DNA from: JANQEA01 sp964466035
Lineage (GTDB): Bacteria; Bipolaricaulota; Bipolaricaulia; UBA7950; UBA9294
NCBI GenBank assembly: GCA_964466035.1
Contig: CAYXLR010000019.1
Location: 1-38,747 of the forward strand
Reading direction: 5' to 3'
DNA length: 38,747 bases
Shown in pieces: positions 31,029 to 38,456 of the stretch (positions within the stretch are counted from its first letter, which is position 1; the number at the start of each line of letters is the position of its first letter). Made by a program: the position numbers and the translations under genes. The notes beneath the pieces are model-generated. The model had not been told where the DNA came from. It saw only the letters and a program-made list of their open reading frames with translations, and made no database searches.

Positions 31029-31652
31029 ATGTCCAAGCTGCACGTCATCGAGCACCCCTTAATCCAAAGCAAGCTGACCCGCATGCGCGACGAGCGGACG
31101 GACAACGAGGCGTTCCGCCGCCTCCTCGAGGAGCTGACCGCGCTGATGGTCTACGAGATCACCCGCAACTACCCGCTACGTGAGATGAAGATCGAAACGC
31201 CGCTCGAGTCGACGACCGGCCGGGTCCTCGACGTGCCGATCGTCCTGGCGCCGATCCTCCGCGCCGGGACCGGGATGCTCGGCGGGGTGTTGAATCTCGT
31301 TCCGATGGCCAAGGTCGGCCACATCGGCCTGTACCGCGATCCGACGACGCTGCAGCCGGTCGAGTACTACTGCAAGCTCCCGCCGGAGCTTTCCAACGCG
31401 CAAGTGATCCTCGTCGACCCGATGCTGGCGACGGCAGGAAGCGCGATCGCGGCGACGGACATCATCAAGCGGGAGGGCGGAAAGCGGATCCAGTTCCTCT
31501 GCATCGTCGCGGCGCCGGAGGGGGTCGAGGCGTACTCGGAAGCCCATCCGGACGTGCCGATCTACACCGCGGCGCTCGATCGCGAGCTGAACGCGAAGGG
31601 GTACATCCTCCCCGGCCTGGGGGACGCCGGCGATCGGATCTTCGGGACCTGA
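31029..31652 (+). CDS. upp: Uracil phosphoribosyltransferase
   Basis: A 207-residue enzyme that converts uracil and PRPP to UMP in pyrimidine salvage. Conserved text includes the N-terminal HVIEHPLIQSKLTRMRD, VLAPILRAGTGMLGGVL, the PRPP-binding loop VILVDPMLATAGSA, and the C-terminal uracil-binding YILPGLGDAGDRIFGT. Length is exactly typical. The ATG at 31029 follows GGAGG closely. It is a single-gene transcript between the tldE terminator and the convergent HAD gene. Confidence 0.97.
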   Translation: MSKLHVIEHPLIQSKLTRMRDERTDNEAFRRLLEELTALMVYEITRNYPLREMKIETPLESTTGRVLDVPIVLAPILRAGTGMLGGVLNLVPMAKVGHIGLYRDPTTLQPVEYYCKLPPELSNAQVILVDPMLATAGSAIAATDIIKREGGKRIQFLCIVAAPEGVEAYSEAHPDVPIYTAALDRELNAKGYILPGLGDAGDRIFGT

Positions 31653-31672
31653 CCGTTGCTACGAAGAGCCGA

Positions 31673-31689
31673 GCCGGCTCTCAGCCGGC
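31673..31689. terminator. Short hairpin between upp and the HAD gene
   Basis: GCCGGCT and AGCCGGC (31673-31679, 31683-31689) with a CTC loop span the end of the HAD gene on the minus strand and lie 20 bp past upp on the plus strand. No T-tract; a shared terminator is possible. Confidence 0.35.
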
Positions 31690-32337
31690 CGCGTACCCGT
31701 CGATCAGCCGCGGAAGCTCGCTGAAGTCTTCGATCGCGTAGTCCGCGGCGTCGCGAACCCGGTCGTCCTTCGGGTTGGCGGCGATCGCGAGGCCGACGAT
31801 CCGCATCACCGGGATGTCGTTGAGGTGATCGCCGACGAAACAGGCGCGCGACACCGGGAACCCTTGCTCCTCGGCGATCCGTCGCATCGCCTCGTCCTTC
31901 TTCCACAGATCGACGCGCGTCTCGCACCGCCCGGTGAACCGCCCGTCCTCCGTCGCGAGATGGTTCGCCAGCGCGAAGTCGAGTCCGAGATCCCGGCGGA
32001 CCCAGTCGGCGACGAGATCGATTCCGGACGAGAGGATCCCCATCCGGTACCGCCCGCGGAGCGCGTCGATCGCAGCGCGGACGCCCGCCGCATACGGAGC
32101 CGGCAGGACGACGTCGGTCACGGTCGACGTGGGAAGATCGGAAAGGAGCTCCGCGTCCCTCGCCACCCATTCGGGATAGGCGTCCTTGCGAGGGAAGTAC
32201 TCCCGCAGCAGCGCGAGGGAGCGATCGGACACGCCCGCCGCCGCGGCGATCGCTCCCCAGCTCGATTCGAACTCGATCCCGTGATAGCGAACCAGGGTCC
32301 CGTCGAGATCGAAGACGACCGCGTCGAGTCGAGACAC
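31681..32337 (-). CDS. HAD-family phosphatase (phosphoserine phosphatase-like)
   Basis: A 218-residue haloacid dehalogenase hydrolase. Motif I is VVFDLDGTLV (nucleophile D10, acid/base D12), motif II is GILSSGID, the motif III Lys is in DLWKKDEAMRRI, and motif IV is CFVGDHLNDIPVM. A helical cap inserted after motif I (about 15-75) places it near phosphoserine phosphatases, but the substrate is unproven. The start is GTG 32337, 11 bp after the stop of the beta-helix/DUF192 gene, so the two form an operon. The GCGGGGCGC upstream is a weak ribosome site. Confidence 0.87.
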   Translation of the reverse strand: MSRLDAVVFDLDGTLVRYHGIEFESSWGAIAAAAGVSDRSLALLREYFPRKDAYPEWVARDAELLSDLPTSTVTDVVLPAPYAAGVRAAIDALRGRYRMGILSSGIDLVADWVRRDLGLDFALANHLATEDGRFTGRCETRVDLWKKDEAMRRIAEEQGFPVSRACFVGDHLNDIPVMRIVGLAIAANPKDDRVRDAADYAIEDFSELPRLIDGYAAG

Positions 32338-32348
32338 GCGCGCCCCGC

Positions 32349-34271
32349 TCAGTCCCCGACGGGGAGGTCCAGCGTCGCCCCTTCCCCAATCGACCGCTCT
32401 TCCAGGTCGCCGCTCGGCAGCTCGAGCGCGTACTGGAACGGCTCCGACGCCGTGTAGAGGTCGCTCGAGAGCGCCGTCATCGTCGCGCTCCCGACCAAGT
32501 CACCCGCGGCATCGAAGAACGCGATGTCGAGGTCGAACGGGACGGTCGCCATGGTGAACCGAAGCTCGTCCTCCGCCTCGAAGACGAACAGAATCCCCGG
32601 GAAGCCGTCGAGGAGCGAGGCGGGGAAGCCGCGGAAGCCGACCCACCGTTGCGCAAACGTCTCGGCGATCAGGGCGTCGACCTCGGCGGTCGTCCCGTCG
32701 TTCCGGTCGACCCGGACCGTCCCGACCGGAAGCGTGCCGAGGACGCCGATCCTCAGCTCGGCCGGAACGACCGACGCCAACGGCGCGTCGTCCTGGACGG
32801 CCGCCGGGTAGACCGTGATCGGGGCGTCTCCGATGCCGTCGCCGTCGGCGTCTTCGACGCGCGCGTTGCCCCAGTAGTTCCCGACCCCGGAATCCGACCA
32901 GCGGTTCCCGGTCCCCCGGTCCGAGACGAGGGTGAGCGCGTCGCCGAGGAAGACGTTCTCGGTGAACACGTTCGATTCGCAGTCGAGATTCGTATAGAGA
33001 TGATGCCGGTTGTCCCCGAGAACGTTCGCGGTGAACCGGTTCCCTCGCGTGATCGACTTGCCGTAGGTCTCGGGGAACAGAATCCCCCGCGCCTGCTGCG
33101 TCACGAGGTTCCCTTCGAAGTCGTTGTACGACCCGGCCAGGAAGATCCCGTACGCGCCGGCGACGATCGTGTTGGAGACGAACCCGTTGCCGGTCGCCTG
33201 CGCCTCGACGGTCACGCCGATCTCGCACTCGGTCAGGCCGTTGCGCTCGATCCGGTTGCCCGACGTCTGATCGAGGAGGAGCCCCTGCCGCCGGTCGTCG
33301 TCCTCGCGGACCTTGCCGACGATGACGTTCCCTGAGAGCAAGTTGTCGCGCGTCCCGCCGGCGAGCCACACCGCGGTGAAGCAGCCGAGCAGCTCGTTCT
33401 CGGCGATCGTGTTGCCTTCGCCGCCGATCAACCAGATCCCGGTGTCGCAGACCCCGAGGCGGTTCCCGCTGATCTCGTTCTCCGATGACAGCGTCAGCCG
33501 GATCCCGGCCAACCGCGTGTTCTTGATGAGGTTCGCGGTCACCACGTTGCGGTCCGATTCGTACAGGTGGATCGCGTGCTCCGTCAACACGTTGCTGTCC
33601 CGGCCGGCGACGTTCGCGATCACCGTCGAATCGGTGACGTAGGCCAGGTAGATCCCGTCGCCGTCGAGGACCGAGTTGCCGACCACGGTCACGTTCCGGC
33701 TCGCCGCCACCGTGAGGTGCCGGGTCTCGATCCCCTCGATCCGGTCGCCGTCGAGGCCGTAGTAGTAGTGGATCGGGAGGTCGTTCAGCTGGTTCGACGG
33801 CTCGATCGCGTGCCGGTACTCCGACGGCGACTCCCCGGTGACCCTCAACCCGATTCCGCGCACGTAGAGGACGTTGTCGCGGAGCGCCACGTCGGTCGAC
33901 GAAGCGATCTCGATCCCGTTCACCGAGCTGGCGATCGTGCAATCCTCGATCGTACCGCCCGCAGCGAACGCGATCCGGATCGCCGCGCCGTCGAGCTCGC
34001 CGGCGCCGTTGAGGATCAACCCCCGGAGAACGAACGCCGCGGTCACGTTCTCGATCTGCACTCCGTAGGACGCACCCGGCGGCACGCCGATCTCCCAACC
34101 CGCGATCACGTACGGATCCACGGCCGTCCCGCTTCCCGAGAGGACCCCGTTCTCCTCCGTGAAATCGCCGTTCCCCAGGATCGTGATCGGGCCCCTCGAC
34201 GCACCGAGGCCCGCCACCGCGACGCACGCCACGGCGGCCAAGACCCAAGCGATCATCCCTATCCGTTTCAT
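32349..34271 (-). CDS. Secreted NosD-like beta-helix protein fused to a DUF192 domain
   Basis: A 640-residue exported protein. A signal peptide (1-24) is followed by the motif ENGVLSGSGTAVDPYVIAGW shared with the beta-helix protein at 4.7 kb. A long parallel beta-helix follows (about 60-470) with many N-x-I/V-x-x-N turns and the NosD closing block GVGNYWGNARVEDADGDGIGD. The last 110 residues (about 528-640) are a separate domain matching DUF192: TFAQRWVGFRGFP, ILFVFEAEDELRFTMATVPFDLDI, YALELPSGDLEERSIGEGATL. DUF192 proteins are normally single-domain exported proteins of unknown role. AAAGGAG lies 9 nt before the ATG at 34271, and the promoter contains a perfect TATAAT. Downstream partner: the HAD phosphatase. 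Confidence 0.87.
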   Translation of the reverse strand: MKRIGMIAWVLAAVACVAVAGLGASRGPITILGNGDFTEENGVLSGSGTAVDPYVIAGWEIGVPPGASYGVQIENVTAAFVLRGLILNGAGELDGAAIRIAFAAGGTIEDCTIASSVNGIEIASSTDVALRDNVLYVRGIGLRVTGESPSEYRHAIEPSNQLNDLPIHYYYGLDGDRIEGIETRHLTVAASRNVTVVGNSVLDGDGIYLAYVTDSTVIANVAGRDSNVLTEHAIHLYESDRNVVTANLIKNTRLAGIRLTLSSENEISGNRLGVCDTGIWLIGGEGNTIAENELLGCFTAVWLAGGTRDNLLSGNVIVGKVREDDDRRQGLLLDQTSGNRIERNGLTECEIGVTVEAQATGNGFVSNTIVAGAYGIFLAGSYNDFEGNLVTQQARGILFPETYGKSITRGNRFTANVLGDNRHHLYTNLDCESNVFTENVFLGDALTLVSDRGTGNRWSDSGVGNYWGNARVEDADGDGIGDAPITVYPAAVQDDAPLASVVPAELRIGVLGTLPVGTVRVDRNDGTTAEVDALIAETFAQRWVGFRGFPASLLDGFPGILFVFEAEDELRFTMATVPFDLDIAFFDAAGDLVGSATMTALSSDLYTASEPFQYALELPSGDLEERSIGEGATLDLPVGD

Positions 34272-34332
34272 GTGAAGTGTCTCCTTTGCACGATGCCCCA
34301 CCCGCGGTGCCGACGAACGCACCCTCACGATC

Positions 34333-34362
34333 ATTATACCGCCGTCCATCCCCCCGACCCAA
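34333..34362 (-). promoter_or_regulatory. Promoter of the beta-helix/DUF192-HAD operon
   Basis: On the minus strand TTGGGT (34357-34362), an 18-nt spacer and TATAAT (34333-34338), with a leader of about 55 nt. Confidence 0.65.
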
Positions 34363-34400
34363 GCGACGAAACCCGTTCCCGTCTGCCCTTCAGCTTACCG

Positions 34401-34421
34401 CGCCCCCTTGAGGCGGGGGTG
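34401..34421. other. GC-rich stem-loop between divergent genes
   Basis: CGCCCCC (34401-34407), loop TTGAGGC, GGGGGTG (34415-34421), 7 bp with one G-T pair. It lies in the 278-bp space between two divergent promoters; role unknown. No gene is supported in 34272-34549. Confidence 0.35.
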
Positions 34422-34513
34422 AACGCCGTGTGGCATTCCGGTGAAGCGACGCCGCGCAACACCGTCCAGCCGAAACGTGCCGGACGTCCCCCGATCTGCG
34501 CACCGTTACGACG

Positions 34514-34540
34514 TTGCGGCGCGGTCGGATCGAATACCCT
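34514..34540 (+). promoter_or_regulatory. Possible promoter of the DUF4015 gene, near-leaderless
   Basis: TTGCGG (34514-34519), a short 15-nt spacer and TACCCT (34535-34540). The ATG at 34550 begins 10 nt after the -10 box, and no Shine-Dalgarno is present. Confidence 0.35.
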
Positions 34541-34549
34541 GAAAGCGAA

Positions 34550-35551
34550 ATGACCCGAGCCAGAACCCTGGGCGGCCTCGCCGTCCTCCTCACCGTACTC
34601 ATCGTCGCATTCTATCCGTCCCATCCGGGAGCCCAGGGCGATCCCCCTCCCGATAATCCCCACGGGCACGGTCGGGTGGGGGTGTATCTCACTTCGTACG
34701 CGCTGACGAAGCGCGAAGTCATCGAGGGGATCTTCGCCGCGCGGAGGTCGGGAAAGATCGACGCCGTGGTGATCAACGTCAAGAACATGCACGGCGAGCT
34801 GAGCTACGACAGCGCGGTCCCTCTCGCCACCGAGCTCGGCGCTTCGACCGGTCGGCTCGATCTGCGCGCCCTCGTTCCGGCCCTGCGCGAGCGAGGGTTC
34901 TACGTCATCGCGCGGCAGGTCCTGTTCTACGATCCGCTCCTCGCTCGGCACCTCGGTGCGCCGGAGGAGTGGGTCGACGTCGACAACCGGATCGCGGTGG
35001 AATACAACCTGGAGATCGCCGAGGAGGTCGTGTCCCTCGGGTTCGACGAGCTGCAGTTCGACTACATCCGGTACGCCGACGTCGGCGTCCTGGAGGCGCG
35101 ATACGAGGAGCGGTACGCGGCGGTCGACCGATTCCTCGCCGAGGCGAGGCGGCGCCTCGCCGGGCGGATCACCCTCTCCGCCGACCTGTTCGGCAGGGTC
35201 CTCTGGCCGTGGAACGAGCGTCGCATCGACCCGATCGGGCAGTCCCTCGAGGAGATGAGCGCCCACCTCGACTTCGTCTCCCCGATGGTCTACCCGTCGC
35301 ACTACGCCGAGCAGGCGTACCGCGACGATCCGTACCGTGTGGTCAGCGACGCGCTCCGCGCCGGAAAGGCCCGCGTCTCCGCGAGCTACCGCCCGTTCCT
35401 GCAGGCGTTCGACTTGGCCCTTCCGGCAGAGATGAGCCTCGAGACGTACATCGAGGAGCAGATCCGCGCCGCCGAAGACGCCGGGGCCGACGGATACCTG
35501 TTCTGGCATCCCGCCTGCGAGTACGACGCCCTGTATCGCGCCCTCGACTAG
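34550..35551 (+). CDS. Exported DUF4015 glycoside hydrolase-like protein
   Basis: A 333-residue protein with a signal peptide or anchor (residues 1-30, GGLAVLLTVLIVAFYPS, then an Ala/Gly cleavage region). A TIM-barrel-like domain of the DUF4015 putative glycoside hydrolase group follows. Typical pieces are GVYLTSYALTKREVIEGIFA, IDAVVINVKNMHGELSYDS, FYVIARQVLFYDPLLA, GFDELQFDYIRYA, ITLSADLFGRVLWPWN, FVSPMVYPSHYAEQAY and ADGYLFWHPACEYDAL. The acidic residues in the QFDYIRY and SADLFG strands sit where catalytic residues occur in related barrels; activity is unproven. The start lacks a Shine-Dalgarno. tgt follows after 56 bp with its own ribosome site. Confidence 0.85.
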   Translation: MTRARTLGGLAVLLTVLIVAFYPSHPGAQGDPPPDNPHGHGRVGVYLTSYALTKREVIEGIFAARRSGKIDAVVINVKNMHGELSYDSAVPLATELGASTGRLDLRALVPALRERGFYVIARQVLFYDPLLARHLGAPEEWVDVDNRIAVEYNLEIAEEVVSLGFDELQFDYIRYADVGVLEARYEERYAAVDRFLAEARRRLAGRITLSADLFGRVLWPWNERRIDPIGQSLEEMSAHLDFVSPMVYPSHYAEQAYRDDPYRVVSDALRAGKARVSASYRPFLQAFDLALPAEMSLETYIEEQIRAAEDAGADGYLFWHPACEYDALYRALD

Positions 35552-35607
35552 CGGCCGTTCGAAGTCATCGGGTAGGATTCCCGCACCACCGAGCCCGGGA
35601 GGTTCGA

Positions 35608-36849
35608 TTGGCCGGTTCTGTCTCGTTCTCGATTCGCCGCCGTTCCCCCGACTCGCCCGCACGTTCCGGCGAGCTCGTGACGGCGCACGGCACCGTCCGC
35701 ACGCCGGCGTTCGTCGGCGTCGCCACCCAAGCGACGATCAAGGCGGTCGAGCCGCAGGGGCTCGCCGACCACGGAATTCAGATCGTCATCGCCAACGCGT
35801 ACCACCTCCACCTCCGCCCCGGCGAGGACGCGGTCGCCGCGCTCGGCGGGCTTCAAGGCTTCTCCGGCTGGCGCGGCCCGACGATGACCGATTCGGGGGG
35901 ATTCCAGGTGTTCAGCCTCGGGGCCGGAAAGGAGCACGGCGTCGGCAAGGTCGCCTCGATCTTTCCCGGCGCGGGGGAGGAGGAGGCGTCCCCCTCCGGA
36001 CACCGCGGCAGAAGCGGCCGATCGCTCGTCCGGCTGACCGAGCGTGGAGCCGACTTCCGCTCGATCGTCGACGGCTCCCTCCACACGTTCACACCGGAGT
36101 CGGTGATCACGATCGAACGGAAGCTCGGCGCGGACATCGTCCTCCCCCTCGACGAGTGCACCTCCCCGCTCCACGACTACGAGTACACGAAGCGGGCGAT
36201 GGAGCGGACCCACCGCTGGGCCCGGCGTGGCGTCGCAGCGTTCGAGCTGCTCGAAGGGGATCCCTCGTTTCCGAACCCGCATCAAGGCTTGTACGGAATC
36301 GTTCAAGGGGGTGCGTATCGCGATCTGCGCGAGGAGAGCGCCCGCGTCATCGGCGCGATGGGCTTCGCCGGCTACGCGATCGGCGGATCGCTCGGCCGGT
36401 CGAAGGAGGAGATGCTCCGGGTGCTCGACTGGACCGTCCCGCTGCTCCCCGAGGCGCGCCCGCGCCATCTGCTCGGGATCGGTGAGATCGAGGACCTGTT
36501 CGCCGCGGTGCGGCGCGGGATCGATATGTTCGACTGCGCCGCCCCGACCCGACTGGCGCGAAACGGAAGCGTCTTCCTCAAGGGCGCGACCCGGCACCGG
36601 ATCAACCTGCGAAACGCGCGGTTCGCCCGGGACGATCGCCCGATCGATCCGACCTGCGACTGCTTCACCTGCCGCCACCACTCGCGGGCCTACCTCCGTC
36701 ATCTTCTTCGGGCGGGGGAGTTCTCTTTCTATCGCCTCGCCACGCTGCACAATCTCCGCTTTCTCGTTCGCCTGATGGCGGAGATCCGAGCCGCGATCGA
36801 CGAGGACCGCTTCGACGCCCTGGCGGGCGGGTGGGGCGTCGCGGCCTGA
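35608..36849 (+). CDS. tgt: Queuine tRNA-ribosyltransferase
   Basis: A 413-residue enzyme that exchanges guanine 34 of GUN-anticodon tRNAs for a queuosine precursor. Visible motifs are TDSGGFQVFSL (D95), DIVLPLDECTSP, GGSLGRSKEEML, the active-site block GIDMFDCAAPTRLARNG (D306/D309) and the zinc site C350-x-C352-x2-C355 with H381. The start is TTG at 35608, the only start codon well placed after GGGAGG (5 nt). An insertion of about 30 residues (roughly 104-139, rich in Gly/Ser/Glu) separates QVFSLG from the strand that normally follows within about 10 residues. Otherwise length and order are normal. Confidence 0.95.
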   Translation: MAGSVSFSIRRRSPDSPARSGELVTAHGTVRTPAFVGVATQATIKAVEPQGLADHGIQIVIANAYHLHLRPGEDAVAALGGLQGFSGWRGPTMTDSGGFQVFSLGAGKEHGVGKVASIFPGAGEEEASPSGHRGRSGRSLVRLTERGADFRSIVDGSLHTFTPESVITIERKLGADIVLPLDECTSPLHDYEYTKRAMERTHRWARRGVAAFELLEGDPSFPNPHQGLYGIVQGGAYRDLREESARVIGAMGFAGYAIGGSLGRSKEEMLRVLDWTVPLLPEARPRHLLGIGEIEDLFAAVRRGIDMFDCAAPTRLARNGSVFLKGATRHRINLRNARFARDDRPIDPTCDCFTCRHHSRAYLRHLLRAGEFSFYRLATLHNLRFLVRLMAEIRAAIDEDRFDALAGGWGVAA

Positions 36850-36864
36850 TCCAAGAAGTCACTG

Positions 36865-36994
36865 ACCATGGAGAGCAGAGGAGAATCGGGACCTTCAATC
36901 CTGGGTCTTGTATCTCTTCGTGTCCTTCATGGTGAAGGCCTTTCAGGTCTTGATTTGGCACTTCCCTTGCTGGCCTGGAGAGAATCGGAGCAGT
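36865..36994. repeat. Degenerate copy of the 200-bp palindromic repeat
   Basis: This stretch shares with the tandem copies the string TCTTGTATCTCTTCGTGTCC (36906-36925) and CATGGTGAA, but lacks a 9-bp direct repeat and has diverged in the second half. It is an older or rearranged relative lying just before the exact tandem copies. Confidence 0.7.
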
Positions 36995-37392
36995 CTCTCG
37001 CCAAGTCGTAGAGCGCGCTAGGACATCAAGAATCCAAAGCATCAACCATGAAGAGCATGAAGGTCATGAAGGGTGGAATCAAACCCTCTGGTCTTGTATC
37101 TCTTCGTGTCCTTCATGTCCTTCATGGTGAAAGCTTCTGACCCGGGGTTTTCTCCCGCGACCTTGGCGTCTCTGCGAGAAAACCCAAAGGCAGCCTCTCG
37201 CCAAGTCGTAGAGCGCGCTAGGACATCAAGAATCCAAAGCATCAACCATGAAGAGCATGAAGGTCATGAAGGGTGGAATCAAACCCTCTGGTCTTGTATC
37301 TCTTCGTGTCCTTCATGTCCTTCATGGTGAAAGCTTCTGACCCGGGGTTTTCTCCCGCGACCTTGGCGTCTCTGCGAGAAAACCCAAAGGCA
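36995..37392. repeat. Exact 200-bp tandem duplication of a palindromic repeat
   Basis: Bases 36995-37192 recur at 37195-37392 with a period of exactly 200 and no differences that I can see. Each copy holds two inverted repeats. One is an 84-bp imperfect palindrome (37045-37128 and 37245-37328) built from ATGAAGG/CCTTCAT units. The other has 10-bp perfect arms GGGTTTTCTC/GAGAAAACCC (37145-37154 with 37176-37185, and the +200 equivalents). GC content is visibly lower than in the genes around it. The region 36850-37487 contains no credible gene. Short open frames across it (peptides with NHEEHEGHEG) follow from the repeat itself. Similar ATGAAGG-type palindromes occur as dispersed intergenic repeats in many environmental bacterial genomes, to my recollection. 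Confidence 0.9.
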
Positions 37393-37416
37393 AACACCCG
37401 CAGAGGCTCAAAGGGA

Positions 37417-37444
37417 ATCGGGAGAGCCTTCCGGCTCTCCCGAT
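37417..37444 (-). terminator. Terminator of the PorV-like gene
   Basis: A perfect 12-bp stem (37417-37428 with 37433-37444) with a 4-nt loop, 44 bp beyond the stop of the minus-strand gene. On that strand it is followed by TCCCTTTG. It may also stop transcription arriving from tgt. Confidence 0.7.
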
Positions 37445-37487
37445 CGCCCCGTTTCAGGAGGAAACCCTATGGCCGCTCGCTAGACCG

Positions 37488-38441
37488 TCACGGAAGGAGA
37501 CGTCGCAACGAGCGACTTAAGGCGCTGATGTCGAGGCTCGAGAAATCCAGCGTCAGTGAGATGCGGTGCGTCCCACCGAGCGTGTGCGTGACGTATGCGT
37601 AGTCGAGCAGGAACCCCTCCACGTTGACTCCGAGACCCGCGGTCACCGACACCCCGTCGCGGGAGATCAGCCCGATCCGAAAGGCGAAGGTCGGCATCGG
37701 CTCGAAGATCACGCCGAGATGAAGCGAGCCGGCGAGATGAACGTCGAACGCCACGCGGAACATCTCGGCGAACCGCGCCGACGTCCCGATCTGGATGTCC
37801 ATCAGGAAGTCGTCGCCGACCGTATCGTAGGTGACCCCGCCGAACAGGTTGACGGCCGCGACCCCCAACGTGAAGTCCGAGACGGAGAAGCCACCGAAGT
37901 GCATGTCGGGGAAGACCGTCCGGAAGCCGAGGTCGAACGAGAACCCGTTCCCCGTCGTTTCCCCTACCCGTGCCGTCAGGATCTTGATCCGCGCGCCGAG
38001 CGACATGTCGATCGCGAAGTCCGGCAAGAACGGGAGATCGCTCGGATCGACTCCCGCCCCGAACAGGAATCCCGTGTTTCGGTACGCGAGGGCGTCCGTC
38101 GCCCCCCCTTCGTCGTCGTACCCCTGAATCCCCGTTGAACTCAACAGCAGCGCCGCCACCCCCCAGTTGCGAAACGTCAGGGCCAACGCCGAGTAGTTCG
38201 CCAGCCCGAGGTACGAGGCGTAGAACGAGCTGAAGCTGATCCCCGGAAGCTCGGAGAGGTTCGCCGGATTGTAGTAGAGCGTCTCCGCCCCTTCGGCGAT
38301 CGAGAGCCCGGCCGCGGCCGCCCCGAGCAGGGCGACGCCCGGTTCGATCTCAAAGACAGTCCGCGCCTGCTGCGCGCCGCCCGAAAGGCCCAGCCCCAGG
38401 CCGAGGAGGGCCACTATCACAACGATCTTGATCCGTTTCAC
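37488..38441 (-). CDS. PorV/PorQ-like outer-membrane barrel protein
   Basis: A 317-residue exported protein. A signal peptide (residues 1-24, ending SGGAQQ) is followed by the family start block LLGAAAAGLSIAEGAETLYYNPANLSELPG, here about residues 38-68. This is the PorV/PorQ (UPF0164) pattern of a Gly-rich turn, acidic Ala-x-x-Asp-like segment and tYYNPA. The remainder alternates hydrophobic and polar residues in amphipathic strands (VFPDMHFGGFSVSDFTLGVA, VSVTAGLGVNVEGFLLDYAY). PorV carries cargo in the type IX secretion system of Bacteroidetes. Related proteins in other phyla have unknown roles. The start is GTG 38441, with AGGGAGG 8 nt upstream. It follows a gene with a sorting-like domain after 15 bp. 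Confidence 0.82.
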   Translation of the reverse strand: MKRIKIVVIVALLGLGLGLSGGAQQARTVFEIEPGVALLGAAAAGLSIAEGAETLYYNPANLSELPGISFSSFYASYLGLANYSALALTFRNWGVAALLLSSTGIQGYDDEGGATDALAYRNTGFLFGAGVDPSDLPFLPDFAIDMSLGARIKILTARVGETTGNGFSFDLGFRTVFPDMHFGGFSVSDFTLGVAAVNLFGGVTYDTVGDDFLMDIQIGTSARFAEMFRVAFDVHLAGSLHLGVIFEPMPTFAFRIGLISRDGVSVTAGLGVNVEGFLLDYAYVTHTLGGTHRISLTLDFSSLDISALSRSLRRLLP

Positions 38442-38456
38442 AGTCGTTCCCTCCCT

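Noticed and set aside
34420..34490. Fragments resembling a cobalamin riboswitch (CCGGTGAA, CGCAAC, AGCCGAAAC-GTGCC) upstream of the DUF4015 gene.
   Set aside because: The element would be far too short, the B12 box is incomplete, and the likely promoters on both strands lie outside it, so it may not be transcribed as a leader.
36865..37392. A CRISPR-like array at the repeat region.
   Set aside because: The period is 200 bp with identical, not variable, intervening sequence, only two full copies exist, and there are no cas genes.
37073..37602. Short open frames across the repeat region giving NHEEHEGHEG peptides.
   Set aside because: They are produced by the tandem palindromic repeat, appear on both strands and have no ribosome sites.
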